Positions 15,040 through 25,315 of a DNA stretch of 64,000 nt are shown in pieces. The stretch spans positions 62,001 through 126,000 of the forward strand of contig NZ_QEKI01000005.1 in assembly GCF_003096355.1 (NCBI RefSeq), written 5' to 3'. Under the pieces are notes generated by a model, which worked only from the letters and a program-made list of their open reading frames with translations, was not told the origin of the DNA and searched no databases. Position 1 is the first letter of the stretch. Each line of letters begins with the position of its first letter. The position numbers and the translations under genes are program-made. This DNA is from Pontibacter virosus. GTDB taxonomy: Bacteria > Bacteroidota > Bacteroidia > Cytophagales > Hymenobacteraceae.

Positions 15040-15477
15040 ATGGCTCCTAACCTTATGACTAAGACAGCTGCCGCGCCCAAGGGCAACACGCTGCGCGTGA
15101 AGCACGAGGAAGAGGCAAAGCCGGAGGTAAAGGCTAGAAAGAAAGGGTTCAGCCTGTTCAAGTGGCTGGACAAATACACCAACGTTGATTTTCTGTTTCA
15201 GGAGGGCGTGCCAACCAAGTACCTCCCGCACGTGCTTTTCCTAACAGGCATTACGCTCTTCTACATCGGCAACACCCACTATGCCGAGAAGACCATCCGC
15301 AAAATAGCTAAGATCAAAGTAGAGACCGAAGACCTCAGAGCGGATTACACCACCCTGAAGTCTGATTATATGGGCGCCAGCAAGCAGTCTGAAGTGGCCC
15401 GCAACGTGGCCCCGCTAGGGTTGGTTGAAAGTTCATCTCCACCTTATCAAGTTGAAGTAGCGGCAGATGAATATTAA
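15040..15477 (+). CDS. FtsL-like cell division protein
   Basis: 145 residues: a basic, disordered cytoplasmic N-terminus (1-60), one membrane helix (HVLFLTGITLFYIGNTHY, about 68-85) and a periplasmic coiled-coil (TIRKIAKIKVETEDLRADYTTLKSDYM). This layout and its place between rsmH and ftsI identify the divisome scaffold FtsL, whose sequence is poorly conserved. The C-terminus overlaps ftsI by 11 bases. Confidence 0.82.
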   Translation: MAPNLMTKTAAAPKGNTLRVKHEEEAKPEVKARKKGFSLFKWLDKYTNVDFLFQEGVPTKYLPHVLFLTGITLFYIGNTHYAEKTIRKIAKIKVETEDLRADYTTLKSDYMGASKQSEVARNVAPLGLVESSSPPYQVEVAADEY

Positions 15478-17566
15478 AAAGGAAATCGTACTGCGTGTAC
15501 GGATCGTGTTTTTGCTGGTCTGCCTGTTTGCCTGTGCAATCGTGTACAAGATTGTGCAGATACAAGTGCTGGACGGTACCAAGTGGAAGCAGATATCGAA
15601 AGAGCGCCGCATCCGCTACCAGCCGGTGCCGGCTACCCGTGGCAATATCTACTCCGACAACGAGAGCATATTGGCCACGTCGTTGCCGTTTTACCGTGTG
15701 GCCTTTGACCCGGCCATTGCCCAGGCAGAAACCTTCAATTCGGGTATAGATTCGCTGGCCATGCTGCTCTCGCGCTTTTACAAAGACCAGTCGCCGGAGC
15801 ACTACCGCCGCAAGATCAAAAATGCGCGGCATGCCGGAAGAAGGTATATACGACTCAACAGCCGTCAGATCAACTACCAGGAGAAGAAGATGATGGCGAG
15901 CTGGCCGATCTTCCGGGCTGGCAAGAACAAGGGCGGCGTGATCTTCGAGAAAGTGGAGAAGCGCTTCAAGCCCTTCGGGATGCTGGCCGAGCGTACGATC
16001 GGTTTTATAAACGAGGATAAGAACGGCGCCGGTCTGGAGTTCAGCTTCAACGGCGAATTGGCGGGAACCGATGGAGAGGCACTTTTTGAGCGAATAGCAG
16101 GCGGCAACAAACCGATCTACGACGGCACGGAAGTGGCGCCGCAGAACGGTTACGACATCAAGACAACCATCGACATCAACCTGCAGGACGTAGCGGAGAA
16201 TGCGCTCTACAAAGCCCTGGTGGAGAAGAACGCCGACTACGGTTGCGTGATTCTGATGGAGGTGAAGACAGGCGAAATCAAGGCGATGGCCAACCTGGGC
16301 AAAACCAAGGGTGGTTACATTGAAGACTACAACTATGCGGTTGGTAACCAGGGACGTACGGAGCCGGGTTCTACCTTTAAGCTGGCTTCGATGCTGGCCT
16401 TGTTTGAGCACTCCAATGTGCAGCTGACTGATACGGTGGATACCGGTGACGGCCGATACCGCATTAAAAACACGACCATGACCGACGTGAAAATTGGCGG
16501 TTACGGTAAGATCACAGCACAGGAGGTGTTTGAGAAGTCATCCAACATTGGAGTAGCAAAGCTGATTCAGGACAACTTTGGTGACAACCAGCAGGCTTTT
16601 GTGGACTACCTGCACAAGTTCGGTCTGAGTAGCACACTGGGTTTCCAGATGGACGGCGAAGCGAGACCTTACATCAAGAATACGAGCGACAGAACATGGT
16701 ATGGCACTACGCTCACTTCCATGTCGATCGGCTACGAGATGAAGCTGGCCCCGCTGCAGACGCTGGCGCTTTACAATGCCGTGGCGAACAATGGTGTGAA
16801 GGTACAGCCGATTATTGTGAAAGAGATCCGTCGCGCTGATCAGGTGGTACAGACCTTTCAGACACGTGTACTGAACGAGCGCATTGCATCGGAGGAGACC
16901 ATCAAAAAGGTACGGGCCATGCTCGAAGGTGTGGTTCAGAATGGTACCGCCAAGAATCTCCGCAGTGCCGACTATAAAGTAGCCGGCAAAACCGGAACTG
17001 CCCGCAAGGTAAAAGACGGAAAGTACGTGAAGCTCTACTCGACATCGTTTGCTGGTTATTTCCCGGCCGACAACCCGAAGTACAGTTGCATTGTGATCAT
17101 CGACAGTCCGAGAGGGGTGAACGTGTACGGCGGCGATGTGGCCGCGCCGGTGTTTAAGGAAGTGGCTGACAAGGCTTATGCCCGCGACCTGGCCATGCAC
17201 CAGCCGCTGCGCGCCCGCGTAACGCCGAACAAAGACAGTTTGCCACAGGTAAAAGCTGGCAGTTTCGATGACCTGAGCTTGATCCTGAACAAGATCGGTG
17301 TCAGCAACCACTCCACGGCAACAAACGACGACGAGTGGGTGCGTGTGACGCCGCAAATGCGCTCACTAAAGTTTGAGCCACACCCAGTAAGAGGAGGCCA
17401 GGTGCCGGACGTGACGGGTATGACGTTGCGCGATGCGCTGTTCATTCTAGGAAACCAGCACTTGAAAGTGAGTGTGGAAGGTATGGGCAAGCGCGTGCAA
17501 AAACAATCGGTTCAGCCGGGAACTGAAATAAACAAAGAAACTAAAATTACGATTGTACTGAGCTAA
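15467..17566 (+). CDS. ftsI: Division-specific penicillin-binding protein FtsI (PBP3), with PASTA domain
   Basis: 699 residues: short cytoplasmic tail, one membrane helix (IVFLLVCLFACAIVYKIV), a pedestal domain and a transpeptidase domain with SxxK in EPGSTFKLAS, SSN in KSSNIGVAKL and KTG in VAGKTGTARK. A C-terminal PASTA domain follows (GGQVPDVTGMTLRDALF to IVLS). It cross-links septal peptidoglycan in the periplasm with FtsW. The PASTA domain lengthens it beyond the proteobacterial FtsI of about 590 residues. Confidence 0.95.
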   Translation: MNIKKEIVLRVRIVFLLVCLFACAIVYKIVQIQVLDGTKWKQISKERRIRYQPVPATRGNIYSDNESILATSLPFYRVAFDPAIAQAETFNSGIDSLAMLLSRFYKDQSPEHYRRKIKNARHAGRRYIRLNSRQINYQEKKMMASWPIFRAGKNKGGVIFEKVEKRFKPFGMLAERTIGFINEDKNGAGLEFSFNGELAGTDGEALFERIAGGNKPIYDGTEVAPQNGYDIKTTIDINLQDVAENALYKALVEKNADYGCVILMEVKTGEIKAMANLGKTKGGYIEDYNYAVGNQGRTEPGSTFKLASMLALFEHSNVQLTDTVDTGDGRYRIKNTTMTDVKIGGYGKITAQEVFEKSSNIGVAKLIQDNFGDNQQAFVDYLHKFGLSSTLGFQMDGEARPYIKNTSDRTWYGTTLTSMSIGYEMKLAPLQTLALYNAVANNGVKVQPIIVKEIRRADQVVQTFQTRVLNERIASEETIKKVRAMLEGVVQNGTAKNLRSADYKVAGKTGTARKVKDGKYVKLYSTSFAGYFPADNPKYSCIVIIDSPRGVNVYGGDVAAPVFKEVADKAYARDLAMHQPLRARVTPNKDSLPQVKAGSFDDLSLILNKIGVSNHSTATNDDEWVRVTPQMRSLKFEPHPVRGGQVPDVTGMTLRDALFILGNQHLKVSVEGMGKRVQKQSVQPGTEINKETKITIVLS

Positions 17567-19032
17567 TGCAGCTATTGCAGGACATATTGAAAGACGTTAC
17601 CGTGCTGGAAAGCCACGGCCCGCTGAATGTACAGGTCGAGTCGATCACGTTTGACTCGCGCCAGGTACGCGAAGGGGTGCTGTTTGTGGCCATGCGCGGC
17701 GTGCAGGTAGATGGGCACACCTTCATAGCGAAAGCCGCGGAGGCGAAGGCCAATGCCATCGTTTGCGAAGAGTTACCGGCGGAATTGGCAGGTGACGTCA
17801 CTTATATCAAAGTTAAAAATAGCGGTCAGGCCCTGGGTTTGATGGCTTCTTCGTTTTACGGCCATCCGTCCAGGAAACTGAAACTGGTGGGCGTGACGGG
17901 CACCAACGGCAAGACCACCTCAGTGACTTTGCTGCACAAGCTGTTCCGTGAACTGGGCTACCATGTAGGGATGATCTCCACGGTGCAGAACCAGATCGAC
18001 GAGGAGGTAATCCCGTCGACGCATACCACACCGGACGCCGTGTCGCTGAATGCCTTGCTGGACAAGATGGTGAAGGCAGGTTGCGCTTACGCCTTTATGG
18101 AGGTGAGTTCGCATGCCATGGTGCAGCAGCGTGTGGCAGGTATAACTTTTGCCGGCGGCGTGTTCACCAACATCACGCACGACCACCTGGATTACCACGG
18201 CACATTTGACGAGTACATCAAGGCTAAGAAATCTTTCTTTGATATGCTGCCAGCGAGGGCTTTTGCGCTGATCAACGCCGACGACAAGCGTGGTCCGGTG
18301 ATGGTGCAGAACACCAAAGCCGATGTGCGCTACTTCTCGCTCCGCAAGATAACCGATTTCAAAGCACGCCTGATCGACAACACGTTGCAAGGGCTGCATC
18401 TGGAGATAGACGGACACGAGATTTGGGCCAAGCTGATCGGGGCTTTCAACGCTTATAATCTGCTGGGTGCCTATGGCGTGGCGGTTTTGCTGGACGAAGA
18501 TCCGATAGAAGCCCTAACAGTACTTTCGAGTCTGAATACGGCAGCAGGTCGCTTTGATTACATTGTGTCTGATAACGAGCAAATTACAGGTATAGTGGAC
18601 TACGCTCACACGCCGGACGCACTGGAGAATGTCCTAAACACAATACAACAGATCCGGACGCCATTGCAGAAGGTGATAACAATAGTCGGCTGTGGCGGCA
18701 ACCGCGACGCGACCAAGCGCCCGGTGATGGCTGACATCGCCTGCCGCCTGAGCGACAAGGTAATACTGACGTCCGACAATCCACGCTTTGAAGAGCCGCA
18801 GGCTATCCTTGAAGACATGCAAAAAGGTGTAAAGCCGCTGGACTTCAAGAAGACCCTGAGTGTGCTGGATAGGAGAGAGGCGATTCGCACAGCCTGCATG
18901 CTGGCCGGCAAAGACGATATCATTCTGGTGGCGGGCAAAGGGCACGAGACTTATCAGGAGATAAAGGGGGTAAAGTATCCCTTCGACGATAAACAGGTAC
19001 TGCAGGAGTCGCTGCAACAGCTTGGTAAATAA
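17566..19032 (+). CDS. murE: UDP-MurNAc-L-Ala-D-Glu:meso-diaminopimelate ligase MurE
   Basis: 488 residues of the Mur ligase family, with the ATP P-loop GVTGTNGKTTSVTLLHKL near residue 107 and the DNPR motif (LTSDNPRFEEPQ) that marks specificity for meso-diaminopimelate over lysine. It adds the third residue of the stem peptide in the cytoplasm. Shares one base with the ftsI stop (TAATG). Confidence 0.97.
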   Translation: MQLLQDILKDVTVLESHGPLNVQVESITFDSRQVREGVLFVAMRGVQVDGHTFIAKAAEAKANAIVCEELPAELAGDVTYIKVKNSGQALGLMASSFYGHPSRKLKLVGVTGTNGKTTSVTLLHKLFRELGYHVGMISTVQNQIDEEVIPSTHTTPDAVSLNALLDKMVKAGCAYAFMEVSSHAMVQQRVAGITFAGGVFTNITHDHLDYHGTFDEYIKAKKSFFDMLPARAFALINADDKRGPVMVQNTKADVRYFSLRKITDFKARLIDNTLQGLHLEIDGHEIWAKLIGAFNAYNLLGAYGVAVLLDEDPIEALTVLSSLNTAAGRFDYIVSDNEQITGIVDYAHTPDALENVLNTIQQIRTPLQKVITIVGCGGNRDATKRPVMADIACRLSDKVILTSDNPRFEEPQAILEDMQKGVKPLDFKKTLSVLDRREAIRTACMLAGKDDIILVAGKGHETYQEIKGVKYPFDDKQVLQESLQQLGK

Positions 19033-19073
19033 GCCATAGAAAACAAACGAAACAGGAACAGACGATAGATTAA

Positions 19074-20294
19074 ATGCTCTACCATCTCTTTACATACCTT
19101 GACCGTGAATACGACCTTTTGGGGGCGGGTGTATTTCAATACATCTCCTTCAGGGCAGGTATGGCAACGCTTACCTCACTACTGATTGCAATGATTTTTG
19201 GCGGCCGCTTGATAAAAATGCTGCAGCGCAAACAAGTAGGCGAGAGCATCCGCGACCTGGGTCTGGAAGGCCAGATGGAGAAGAAAGGCACCCCGACCAT
19301 GGGCGGTCTGATTATCCTGCTGGCTATCCTGGTGCCAACGCTTCTCTTTGCCCGTCTGGACAATATTTACGTCCTGTTGATGATCGTTTCGACGATCTGG
19401 CTGGGGCTGATCGGCTTTCTGGATGACTACATCAAAGTGTTCAAAAAGAACAAAGAGGGACTGGCCGGAAAATTTAAGGTGCTGGGTCAGATTGGCTTAG
19501 GAATTATTGTGGGTTTGACTCTATACTTTAGTGACGATGTTGTCGTAAGACAGTACATTTTCACCGATGGCTCTACCTCCGCCGTGAACGCCACGAGCAA
19601 GTGGGTGGACATCAAGTCCATGATTACAACCATTCCTTTCCGCAAAAATAACGAGCTCGATTACTGCAATCTGTTCTCTTTTGCCGGTCCGCTTTTCGCA
19701 GACTGGTCGTGCTACCTGTACATCCCCTTCGTGATTCTGGTGATCACAGCCGTATCCAACGGCGCCAACATCACCGACGGAATCGACGGTCTGGCAGCTG
19801 GTACCTCAGCCATCATCGGCCTCACGCTGGCGATCTTTGCATGGGTATCCGGTAACACCATTTTCGCGGACTATCTGGACATCATGTTCATCCCCAACTC
19901 GGGTGAGCTAACCATTTTTGCGCTGGCCTTTGTGGGAGCCTGTGTGGGCTTCCTGTGGTATAACTCCTATCCGGCCCAAGTGTTCATGGGCGACACGGGC
20001 AGCTTGGCTATCGGCGGTATTATCGCGGTGATGGCCCTGATCGTGCGCAAGGAATTGCTTATACCTATCCTTTGCGGCATTTTCCTGATCGAGAACCTAT
20101 CGGTTATGCTGCAGGTGAGCTACTTCAAGTATACAAAGAAGAAGTATGGGGAGGGCCGACGCATCTTTAAGATGTCGCCGCTGCACCACCACTACCAGAA
20201 AAACGGCTACCATGAATCCAAGATCGTTTCGCGCTTTTGGATTGTGGGCATTATGCTGGCAATTTTGACATTGGCAACCCTGAAACTGCGATAG
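19074..20294 (+). CDS. mraY: Phospho-MurNAc-pentapeptide translocase MraY
   Basis: 406 residues and about ten membrane helices. Signature motifs include KKGTPTMGG, the aspartate pair in [37 protein letters not shown] and [14 protein letters not shown]. It transfers phospho-MurNAc-pentapeptide to undecaprenyl phosphate, making lipid I. A periplasmic/loop insertion ([19 protein letters not shown]) makes it longer than E. coli MraY (360), as is common in Bacteroidota. Confidence 0.97.
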   Translation: MLYHLFTYLDREYDLLGAGVFQYISFRAGMATLTSLLIAMIFGGRLIKMLQRKQVGESIRDLGLEGQMEKKGTPTMGGLIILLAILVPTLLFARLDNIYVLLMIVSTIWLGLIGFLDDYIKVFKKNKEGLAGKFKVLGQIGLGIIVGLTLYFSDDVVVRQYIFTDGSTSAVNATSKWVDIKSMITTIPFRKNNELDYCNLFSFAGPLFADWSCYLYIPFVILVITAVSNGANITDGIDGLAAGTSAIIGLTLAIFAWVSGNTIFADYLDIMFIPNSGELTIFALAFVGACVGFLWYNSYPAQVFMGDTGSLAIGGIIAVMALIVRKELLIPILCGIFLIENLSVMLQVSYFKYTKKKYGEGRRIFKMSPLHHHYQKNGYHESKIVSRFWIVGIMLAILTLATLKLR

Positions 20295-20298
20295 GAAC

Positions 20299-21642
20299 AT
20301 GAAACTAGCGATACTCGGAGCGGGAGAAAGTGGCGTAGGGGCAGCATTGCTGGCCAAGGCGAAGGGGCTTGACGTGTTTGTTTCGGACATGGGCCAGATC
20401 AAAGAGGTATACAAAGCCAAGCTGGCAACAGCGGCTATACCTTACGAAGAAGGCACCCATACCTTCGAGCGCATACTGGAGGCTAACGAGATCGTCAAAA
20501 GCCCTGGTATACCTGACAAGGCGGCCATCATTCAGGAGGCTATCAAGCGGGAGATTTCAATCATTTCGGAGATAGAGTTTGCCGGCAGGTATACCGACGC
20601 GAAGTTCATCTGCATCACGGGTACCAATGGTAAGACCACAACCACCTTGCTAACCTACCACTTGCTGAAGAGCGCAGGTGTAAATGTGGGCCTTGCCGGT
20701 AATATTGGTGAGAGCTTGGCCGAAAAGGTAATTGATAACAAGCACGAGTACTATGTGGTGGAGCTGAGCAGTTTTCAGCTTGACAACATGTACCAGTTCA
20801 AAGCACATATTGGAGTACTGTTAAATATTACGCCAGACCACCTCGACCGGTATGGCTATGACTTAAACAAGTACGCCGCCTCCAAGTTGCGCATTGCGCA
20901 GAACATGAGCGGCGCGGACTACTTTATCTACAACAACGATGATGATATTATCCGTAATGCGTTCGATTCTGCGGCTTTTGGCGGAACCACAATCCCATTC
21001 TCGCTCCAAGGAGCGGCAGGTACGAAAGTACTATGTGAAGGGACGCATGTAAAAGTCAACGTCAAGTTCTTTGAAGGCGACATTGACGCTTCACGCTCTG
21101 CCCTGATCGGCAAGCACAACCAGTACAACACCATGGCCGCTGTAGCGGTCGCCAAGCTGATGGGCGTAGCCGACAGCCAGATTGAAAAGGGTCTGGAGAC
21201 GTTCGAGAATGCCGAGCACCGCTTACAGGTGATCACGGTTTCAAAGGAAGTCACCTACATCAACGACTCGAAAGCGACCAATGTGGAAGCGGTGTATTAT
21301 GCCTTGGAGGGTATAAAGCAGCCGATCATCTGGATCGCGGGCGGCGTGGACAAAGGCAACGACTACAGTGTGCTGACCGAACTGGCCAAGGAAAAGGTGA
21401 AAGTGCTGGTGTGTCTGGGCAAAGACAATGACAAGTTGAAGCAGGCATTCGGGCGCATTGTACCAGTGGTGGTGGAAACAACTTCGATGGAGTATGCGGT
21501 GCGGATGGGCCGCTTGCTGTCGACACCGGGTGATGTGGTGCTATTGTCGCCGGCCTGTGCGAGTTTCGATTTGTTCAACAATTACGAGCACCGGGGGCAG
21601 CGCTTCAAGGAGGCCGTGGAGAAGATAGTTTTGAAAAAGTAA
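20299..21642 (+). CDS. murD: UDP-MurNAc-L-alanine:D-glutamate ligase MurD
   Basis: 447 residues. The N-terminal Rossmann-like segment KLAILGAGESGVGAALLAK, the P-loop CITGTNGKTTTTLLTYHLL and the domain-3 segment INDSKATNVEAVYYALEG are typical. It adds D-Glu to UDP-MurNAc-L-Ala. Four bases separate it from mraY. Confidence 0.97.
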   Translation: MKLAILGAGESGVGAALLAKAKGLDVFVSDMGQIKEVYKAKLATAAIPYEEGTHTFERILEANEIVKSPGIPDKAAIIQEAIKREISIISEIEFAGRYTDAKFICITGTNGKTTTTLLTYHLLKSAGVNVGLAGNIGESLAEKVIDNKHEYYVVELSSFQLDNMYQFKAHIGVLLNITPDHLDRYGYDLNKYAASKLRIAQNMSGADYFIYNNDDDIIRNAFDSAAFGGTTIPFSLQGAAGTKVLCEGTHVKVNVKFFEGDIDASRSALIGKHNQYNTMAAVAVAKLMGVADSQIEKGLETFENAEHRLQVITVSKEVTYINDSKATNVEAVYYALEGIKQPIIWIAGGVDKGNDYSVLTELAKEKVKVLVCLGKDNDKLKQAFGRIVPVVVETTSMEYAVRMGRLLSTPGDVVLLSPACASFDLFNNYEHRGQRFKEAVEKIVLKK

Positions 21643-21669
21643 GATTTTTAATTTTTAGCCAAAGGTATT

Positions 21670-22818
21670 ATGATCAAGCAGTGGTTGCAGCGGAACCTGA
21701 AAGGGGACGCGGTGCTTTGGGGCATCGTGCTGATGTTCTCGCTTATCAGCATGGCAGTCGTTTATTCGGCTACCGGTACCTTGGCGTACAAGCAAAAAGA
21801 CGGTAACACGGAGTACTTCCTCTTCAAGCACTCTTCCCTGATCTTCATCGGTTTGGCCTTTATGTGGCTGGCCCACAAGATCGATTACCGCTACTATTCC
21901 CGACTATCACTGGTGGCGCTTATTCTGTCTGTGCCGCTGTTGCTCTATACCTTCTTCTTCGGCTCGAACATCAACGAGGCGTCCCGCTGGATCACTATCC
22001 CGGTCATTAACCAGACCTTCCAGCCTTCGGATTTGGCGAAACTGGCCCTGATATCCTACTTGGCCAGTATGCTCTCGAAAAAGCAAAACAGCTTTGATGA
22101 CTGGAAGCGCAACTTGTTGCCGATCTTCGCTTGGACAGGTTTTATCTGTGCGCTGATCGCCTTGACGAATACCTCCACAGCAGTGTTGCTGTTCCTTACA
22201 AGTCTGTTACTGATGTTTATCGGTCGCGTGCCGATGAAATCGCTGGCAGTTTTTGTGATAGCGGGTGCCATGTTGGGTGGTATTGGCCTGGCAGCGGGTC
22301 AGCGTCTGGGTACGGCCATCAGCAGGGTAGAGGCCTTTTTCGATGAATCCGAAACCGCTTTCCAGCTCGAGCAGTCCTACATCGCGATCGCTACAGGCGG
22401 CGTGGTGGGCAAGGGTCCTGGCAACAGCGACCAGCGCGATATTCTGCCGCACCCTTACTCGGATTTTATCTACGCAATCATATTAGAAGAATACGGTTTG
22501 TTGGGCGGTGCCCTGGTGCTGTTCCTATACCTGGCCTTGCTCTACCGGGGATTGGTCACGGTCACGAAAAGTAACGGTGCCTTCGGCGGTTTGCTGGCGG
22601 CTGGTCTGAGTTTCAGTCTGGTGCTGCAAGGTATGATCAACATGGGCGTAGCCGTTGGGCTTGGTCCGATCACGGGTCTGCCGCTGCCGCTCCTGAGTAT
22701 GGGGGGAACCTCCCTGATCTTTACGGGTATTTCGATCGGGATCATCCTGAGCGTGAGCCGTACCGTGAAAGGAGAAGAGTCATTTAGTTCAACTGCTAAA
22801 GTGACGGCCAATGCCTAA
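21670..22818 (+). CDS. ftsW: Septal peptidoglycan polymerase FtsW
   Basis: 382 residues of the SEDS family with about ten membrane helices. The conserved extracellular segment AYIAIATGG-type motif appears as SYIAIATGGVVGKGPGNSDQRD, followed by PHPYSDFIYAIILEEYG and the C-terminal TGLPLPLLSMGGTS. It polymerises lipid II glycan strands at the septum together with FtsI. Its stop overlaps murG. Confidence 0.96.
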   Translation: MIKQWLQRNLKGDAVLWGIVLMFSLISMAVVYSATGTLAYKQKDGNTEYFLFKHSSLIFIGLAFMWLAHKIDYRYYSRLSLVALILSVPLLLYTFFFGSNINEASRWITIPVINQTFQPSDLAKLALISYLASMLSKKQNSFDDWKRNLLPIFAWTGFICALIALTNTSTAVLLFLTSLLLMFIGRVPMKSLAVFVIAGAMLGGIGLAAGQRLGTAISRVEAFFDESETAFQLEQSYIAIATGGVVGKGPGNSDQRDILPHPYSDFIYAIILEEYGLLGGALVLFLYLALLYRGLVTVTKSNGAFGGLLAAGLSFSLVLQGMINMGVAVGLGPITGLPLPLLSMGGTSLIFTGISIGIILSVSRTVKGEESFSSTAKVTANA

Positions 22819-23923
22819 TCCGCAGCGTCCATATCGCTTCATCATCAGCGGTGGCGGCACCGGCGGGCACATTTACCCGGCCATTGCCATTGCTAACCAG
22901 ATCAAGGTGGTGCAACCTGATGCGGAGATCCTGTTTGTGGGAGCGATCGGGCGTATGGAAATGACACGCGTGCCGGAAGCGGGCTATAAGATCGTCGGTC
23001 TCTGGATCAGCGGACTGCAGCGCCGCCTCACACTGGACAACCTCTCTTTCCCCTGGAAAGTGATCTCCAGTATCCGGATGTCGAACAAGATCATCCGTGA
23101 TTTTAAGCCGGATGCGGTGGTGGGCGTGGGTGGCTATGCGAGTGGTCCGCTGTTGTACGCGGCAACCAAGCAAGGTATACCGGCGCTGGTTCAGGAGCAG
23201 AATTCCTATGCCGGTATCACGAACAAACTGTTGGCAAAGCGGGTGCAGAAGATCTGCGTGGCTTACAACAACATGGACGCCTTCTTCCCGGCTGATAAGC
23301 TGGTGCTGACGGGTAACCCGGTTCGGAAAGATATTATGGAGCTCGAAGGCAAGCGCCGTGAGGCCTTGCTGCACTTCGGACTGACTTCTGAAAAGAAAAC
23401 TATCCTGGTGATAGGCGGAAGCCTGGGCGCCAGCACGATAAACCAAAGTATAGCCGCAGGGCTGCAGCAAATCGCAGATGCTGGCTACCAACTGATCTGG
23501 CAGACGGGCAGAGCATTTTATCCGCAGGCGCAGGAACTCGAAAAGCCATTTGCCAACGCAGGTATACACGCCTTCGATTTCATCCGGCAGATGGATCTGG
23601 CCTATGCCGCCGCCGATGTGGTGGTATCCAGGGCCGGGGCGCTTTCGATCTCGGAGCTGTGCCTGGCCGGGAAGCCAAGTATACTGGTGCCTTCGCCGAA
23701 CGTGGCCGAAGACCACCAGACTAAAAACGCCATGTCGCTGGTGCAGGAGGAGGCCGCCCTGTTGGTGCGCGACGCCGATGCACAGCAACAGCTTATACCT
23801 GCTGCCTTGGAACTGGCCGGCAACGAGGCAGAGCAGCACCGTCTGTCGCAGAACATACTGAAACTGGCGCGGCCAAATGCCGCTGTCGATATTGTAAACG
23901 AACTGTTAAAGTTGATCAAGTGA
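22811..23923 (+). CDS. murG: UDP-GlcNAc transferase MurG
   Basis: 370 residues, GT-B fold. The glycine-rich N-terminal loop SGGGTGGHIYPAIAIA, VGVGGYASGPLLYAA and the C-domain loops IGGSLGASTINQSI and VSRAGALSISELCLAGKPS identify MurG. It converts lipid I to lipid II at the inner membrane face. It overlaps ftsW by 8 bases and murC by 4. Confidence 0.97.
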   Translation: MPNPQRPYRFIISGGGTGGHIYPAIAIANQIKVVQPDAEILFVGAIGRMEMTRVPEAGYKIVGLWISGLQRRLTLDNLSFPWKVISSIRMSNKIIRDFKPDAVVGVGGYASGPLLYAATKQGIPALVQEQNSYAGITNKLLAKRVQKICVAYNNMDAFFPADKLVLTGNPVRKDIMELEGKRREALLHFGLTSEKKTILVIGGSLGASTINQSIAAGLQQIADAGYQLIWQTGRAFYPQAQELEKPFANAGIHAFDFIRQMDLAYAAADVVVSRAGALSISELCLAGKPSILVPSPNVAEDHQTKNAMSLVQEEAALLVRDADAQQQLIPAALELAGNEAEQHRLSQNILKLARPNAAVDIVNELLKLIK

Positions 23924-25314
23924 GACTGGAAGATTATAGCTATATCTATTTCCTTGGCATCGGCGGCATCGGCATGAGTGCCATCGCCCGCTGGTTCAAT
24001 GCGCGGAAGCTTCCGGTATGGGGTTACGACAAAACGCGCACCCCGCTCACCGAGGCACTGGAGCAGGAGGGCATCCGGGTACATTATGAAGACGATGTGA
24101 ACCTGTTACCGAAAGAGATACTGGAGAACAAGGCCGCAACTTTAGTGGTGCTCACGCCGGCTATACCTGCCGAGCACACCGAGTGGGCTTACCTGAAGGA
24201 GCAAGGCTATACCATCAAAAAGCGCTCGGAGGTGCTGGGCATTATCACAGGCTCGGCCTATACCGTGGCTGTGGCAGGAACGCATGGCAAAACGACGACT
24301 TCCTCCATTGTGACGCACTTGCTGCACGAAGGCGGCGTGGACTGTTCCGCTTTCTTGGGAGGTATAGCCACCAACCTGAACTCGAACCTTTTGATCGGCA
24401 GAGGAACTTCTGATCAGGAGACGATCGTGGTAGAAGCCGACGAGTACGACCGCTCTTTCCTGACGCTATACCCGGACATTGCCATCGTGACTTCAGCTGA
24501 TCCCGATCACCTGGATATTTATGGTGACAAAGAGGAACTGATCAGGACCTTTCAGAGGTTCATCAGTCAGGTGAAGCCCGGCGGCTACCTGATTTTACAA
24601 AGCGCCACCGATCCGCGGCTATTGGAAAAAGTGCAGGACGGCGTGCGGGTGATCCGTTACAGCCTGAGCGAAGGTGAGAGCCATGTGCAACAGCTTGAGA
24701 TACAGGGGTACAGCTTCTGTTTTGACGCTGATACACCCTTCGGTAACATAGCCCGTCTGAAGCTGGCTTTGCCCGGATACCACAATGTGGAGAATGCGCT
24801 GGCCGCACTGATAGCGGGCCAGATCATGGGCGTGTCAGCAGACAAACTGCGTGATGCGCTGGCGACTTACAGAGGTGTGAAACGTCGCTTTGAAATCGTG
24901 TATGAAGGGCAGGGCAAGGTATACATCGACGACTATGCGCATCACCCGAAAGAGATCGATGCGTTCATGACATCTTTGCGTGCCATTTACCCGGACAAAA
25001 AGCTGACGGTGGTGTTTCAGCCGCATTTGTACAGCCGCACGCGTGACTTTGCAACTGAATTTGCACAAAGCCTGAGTGCCGCCGACGAACTTATATTGTT
25101 GGACATCTACCCAGCACGGGAAAAGCCAATTGAAGGCGTAACTTCAGAAATGATTTTAGGCCTTGTAAGCGGCCCGAAAAAAATACTTTTGCATAAAGAG
25201 GCCGTGGCGGCCTATTTAGCAGAGAATGCTGATTTTGAGGTTCTTGCAACAGTGGGAGCCGGTGATATCGATACATTAGTGAAGCCTATAAAAAATATTT
25301 TAGAAAATAACTGA
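23920..25314 (+). CDS. murC: UDP-MurNAc:L-alanine ligase MurC
   Basis: 464 residues from a GTG that overlaps the murG stop (GTGA). Motifs: FLGIGGIGMSAIARWF, P-loop VAGTHGKTTTSSIVTHLL, EADEYDRSF and the DDYAHHPKEI segment. It begins stem-peptide synthesis by adding L-Ala to UDP-MurNAc. The GTG start is supported by the tight coupling and by the conserved N-terminus beginning at once. Confidence 0.97.
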   Translation: MRLEDYSYIYFLGIGGIGMSAIARWFNARKLPVWGYDKTRTPLTEALEQEGIRVHYEDDVNLLPKEILENKAATLVVLTPAIPAEHTEWAYLKEQGYTIKKRSEVLGIITGSAYTVAVAGTHGKTTTSSIVTHLLHEGGVDCSAFLGGIATNLNSNLLIGRGTSDQETIVVEADEYDRSFLTLYPDIAIVTSADPDHLDIYGDKEELIRTFQRFISQVKPGGYLILQSATDPRLLEKVQDGVRVIRYSLSEGESHVQQLEIQGYSFCFDADTPFGNIARLKLALPGYHNVENALAALIAGQIMGVSADKLRDALATYRGVKRRFEIVYEGQGKVYIDDYAHHPKEIDAFMTSLRAIYPDKKLTVVFQPHLYSRTRDFATEFAQSLSAADELILLDIYPAREKPIEGVTSEMILGLVSGPKKILLHKEAVAAYLAENADFEVLATVGAGDIDTLVKPIKNILENN

Positions 25315-25315
25315 T

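Noticed and set aside
15335..16411. 358-codon minus-strand open frame
   Set aside because: Antisense to ftsL/ftsI, with no recognisable domain.
22796..23839. 347-codon minus-strand open frame
   Set aside because: Antisense to murG inside the dcw operon; Mur-cluster coding evidence is overwhelming on the plus strand.
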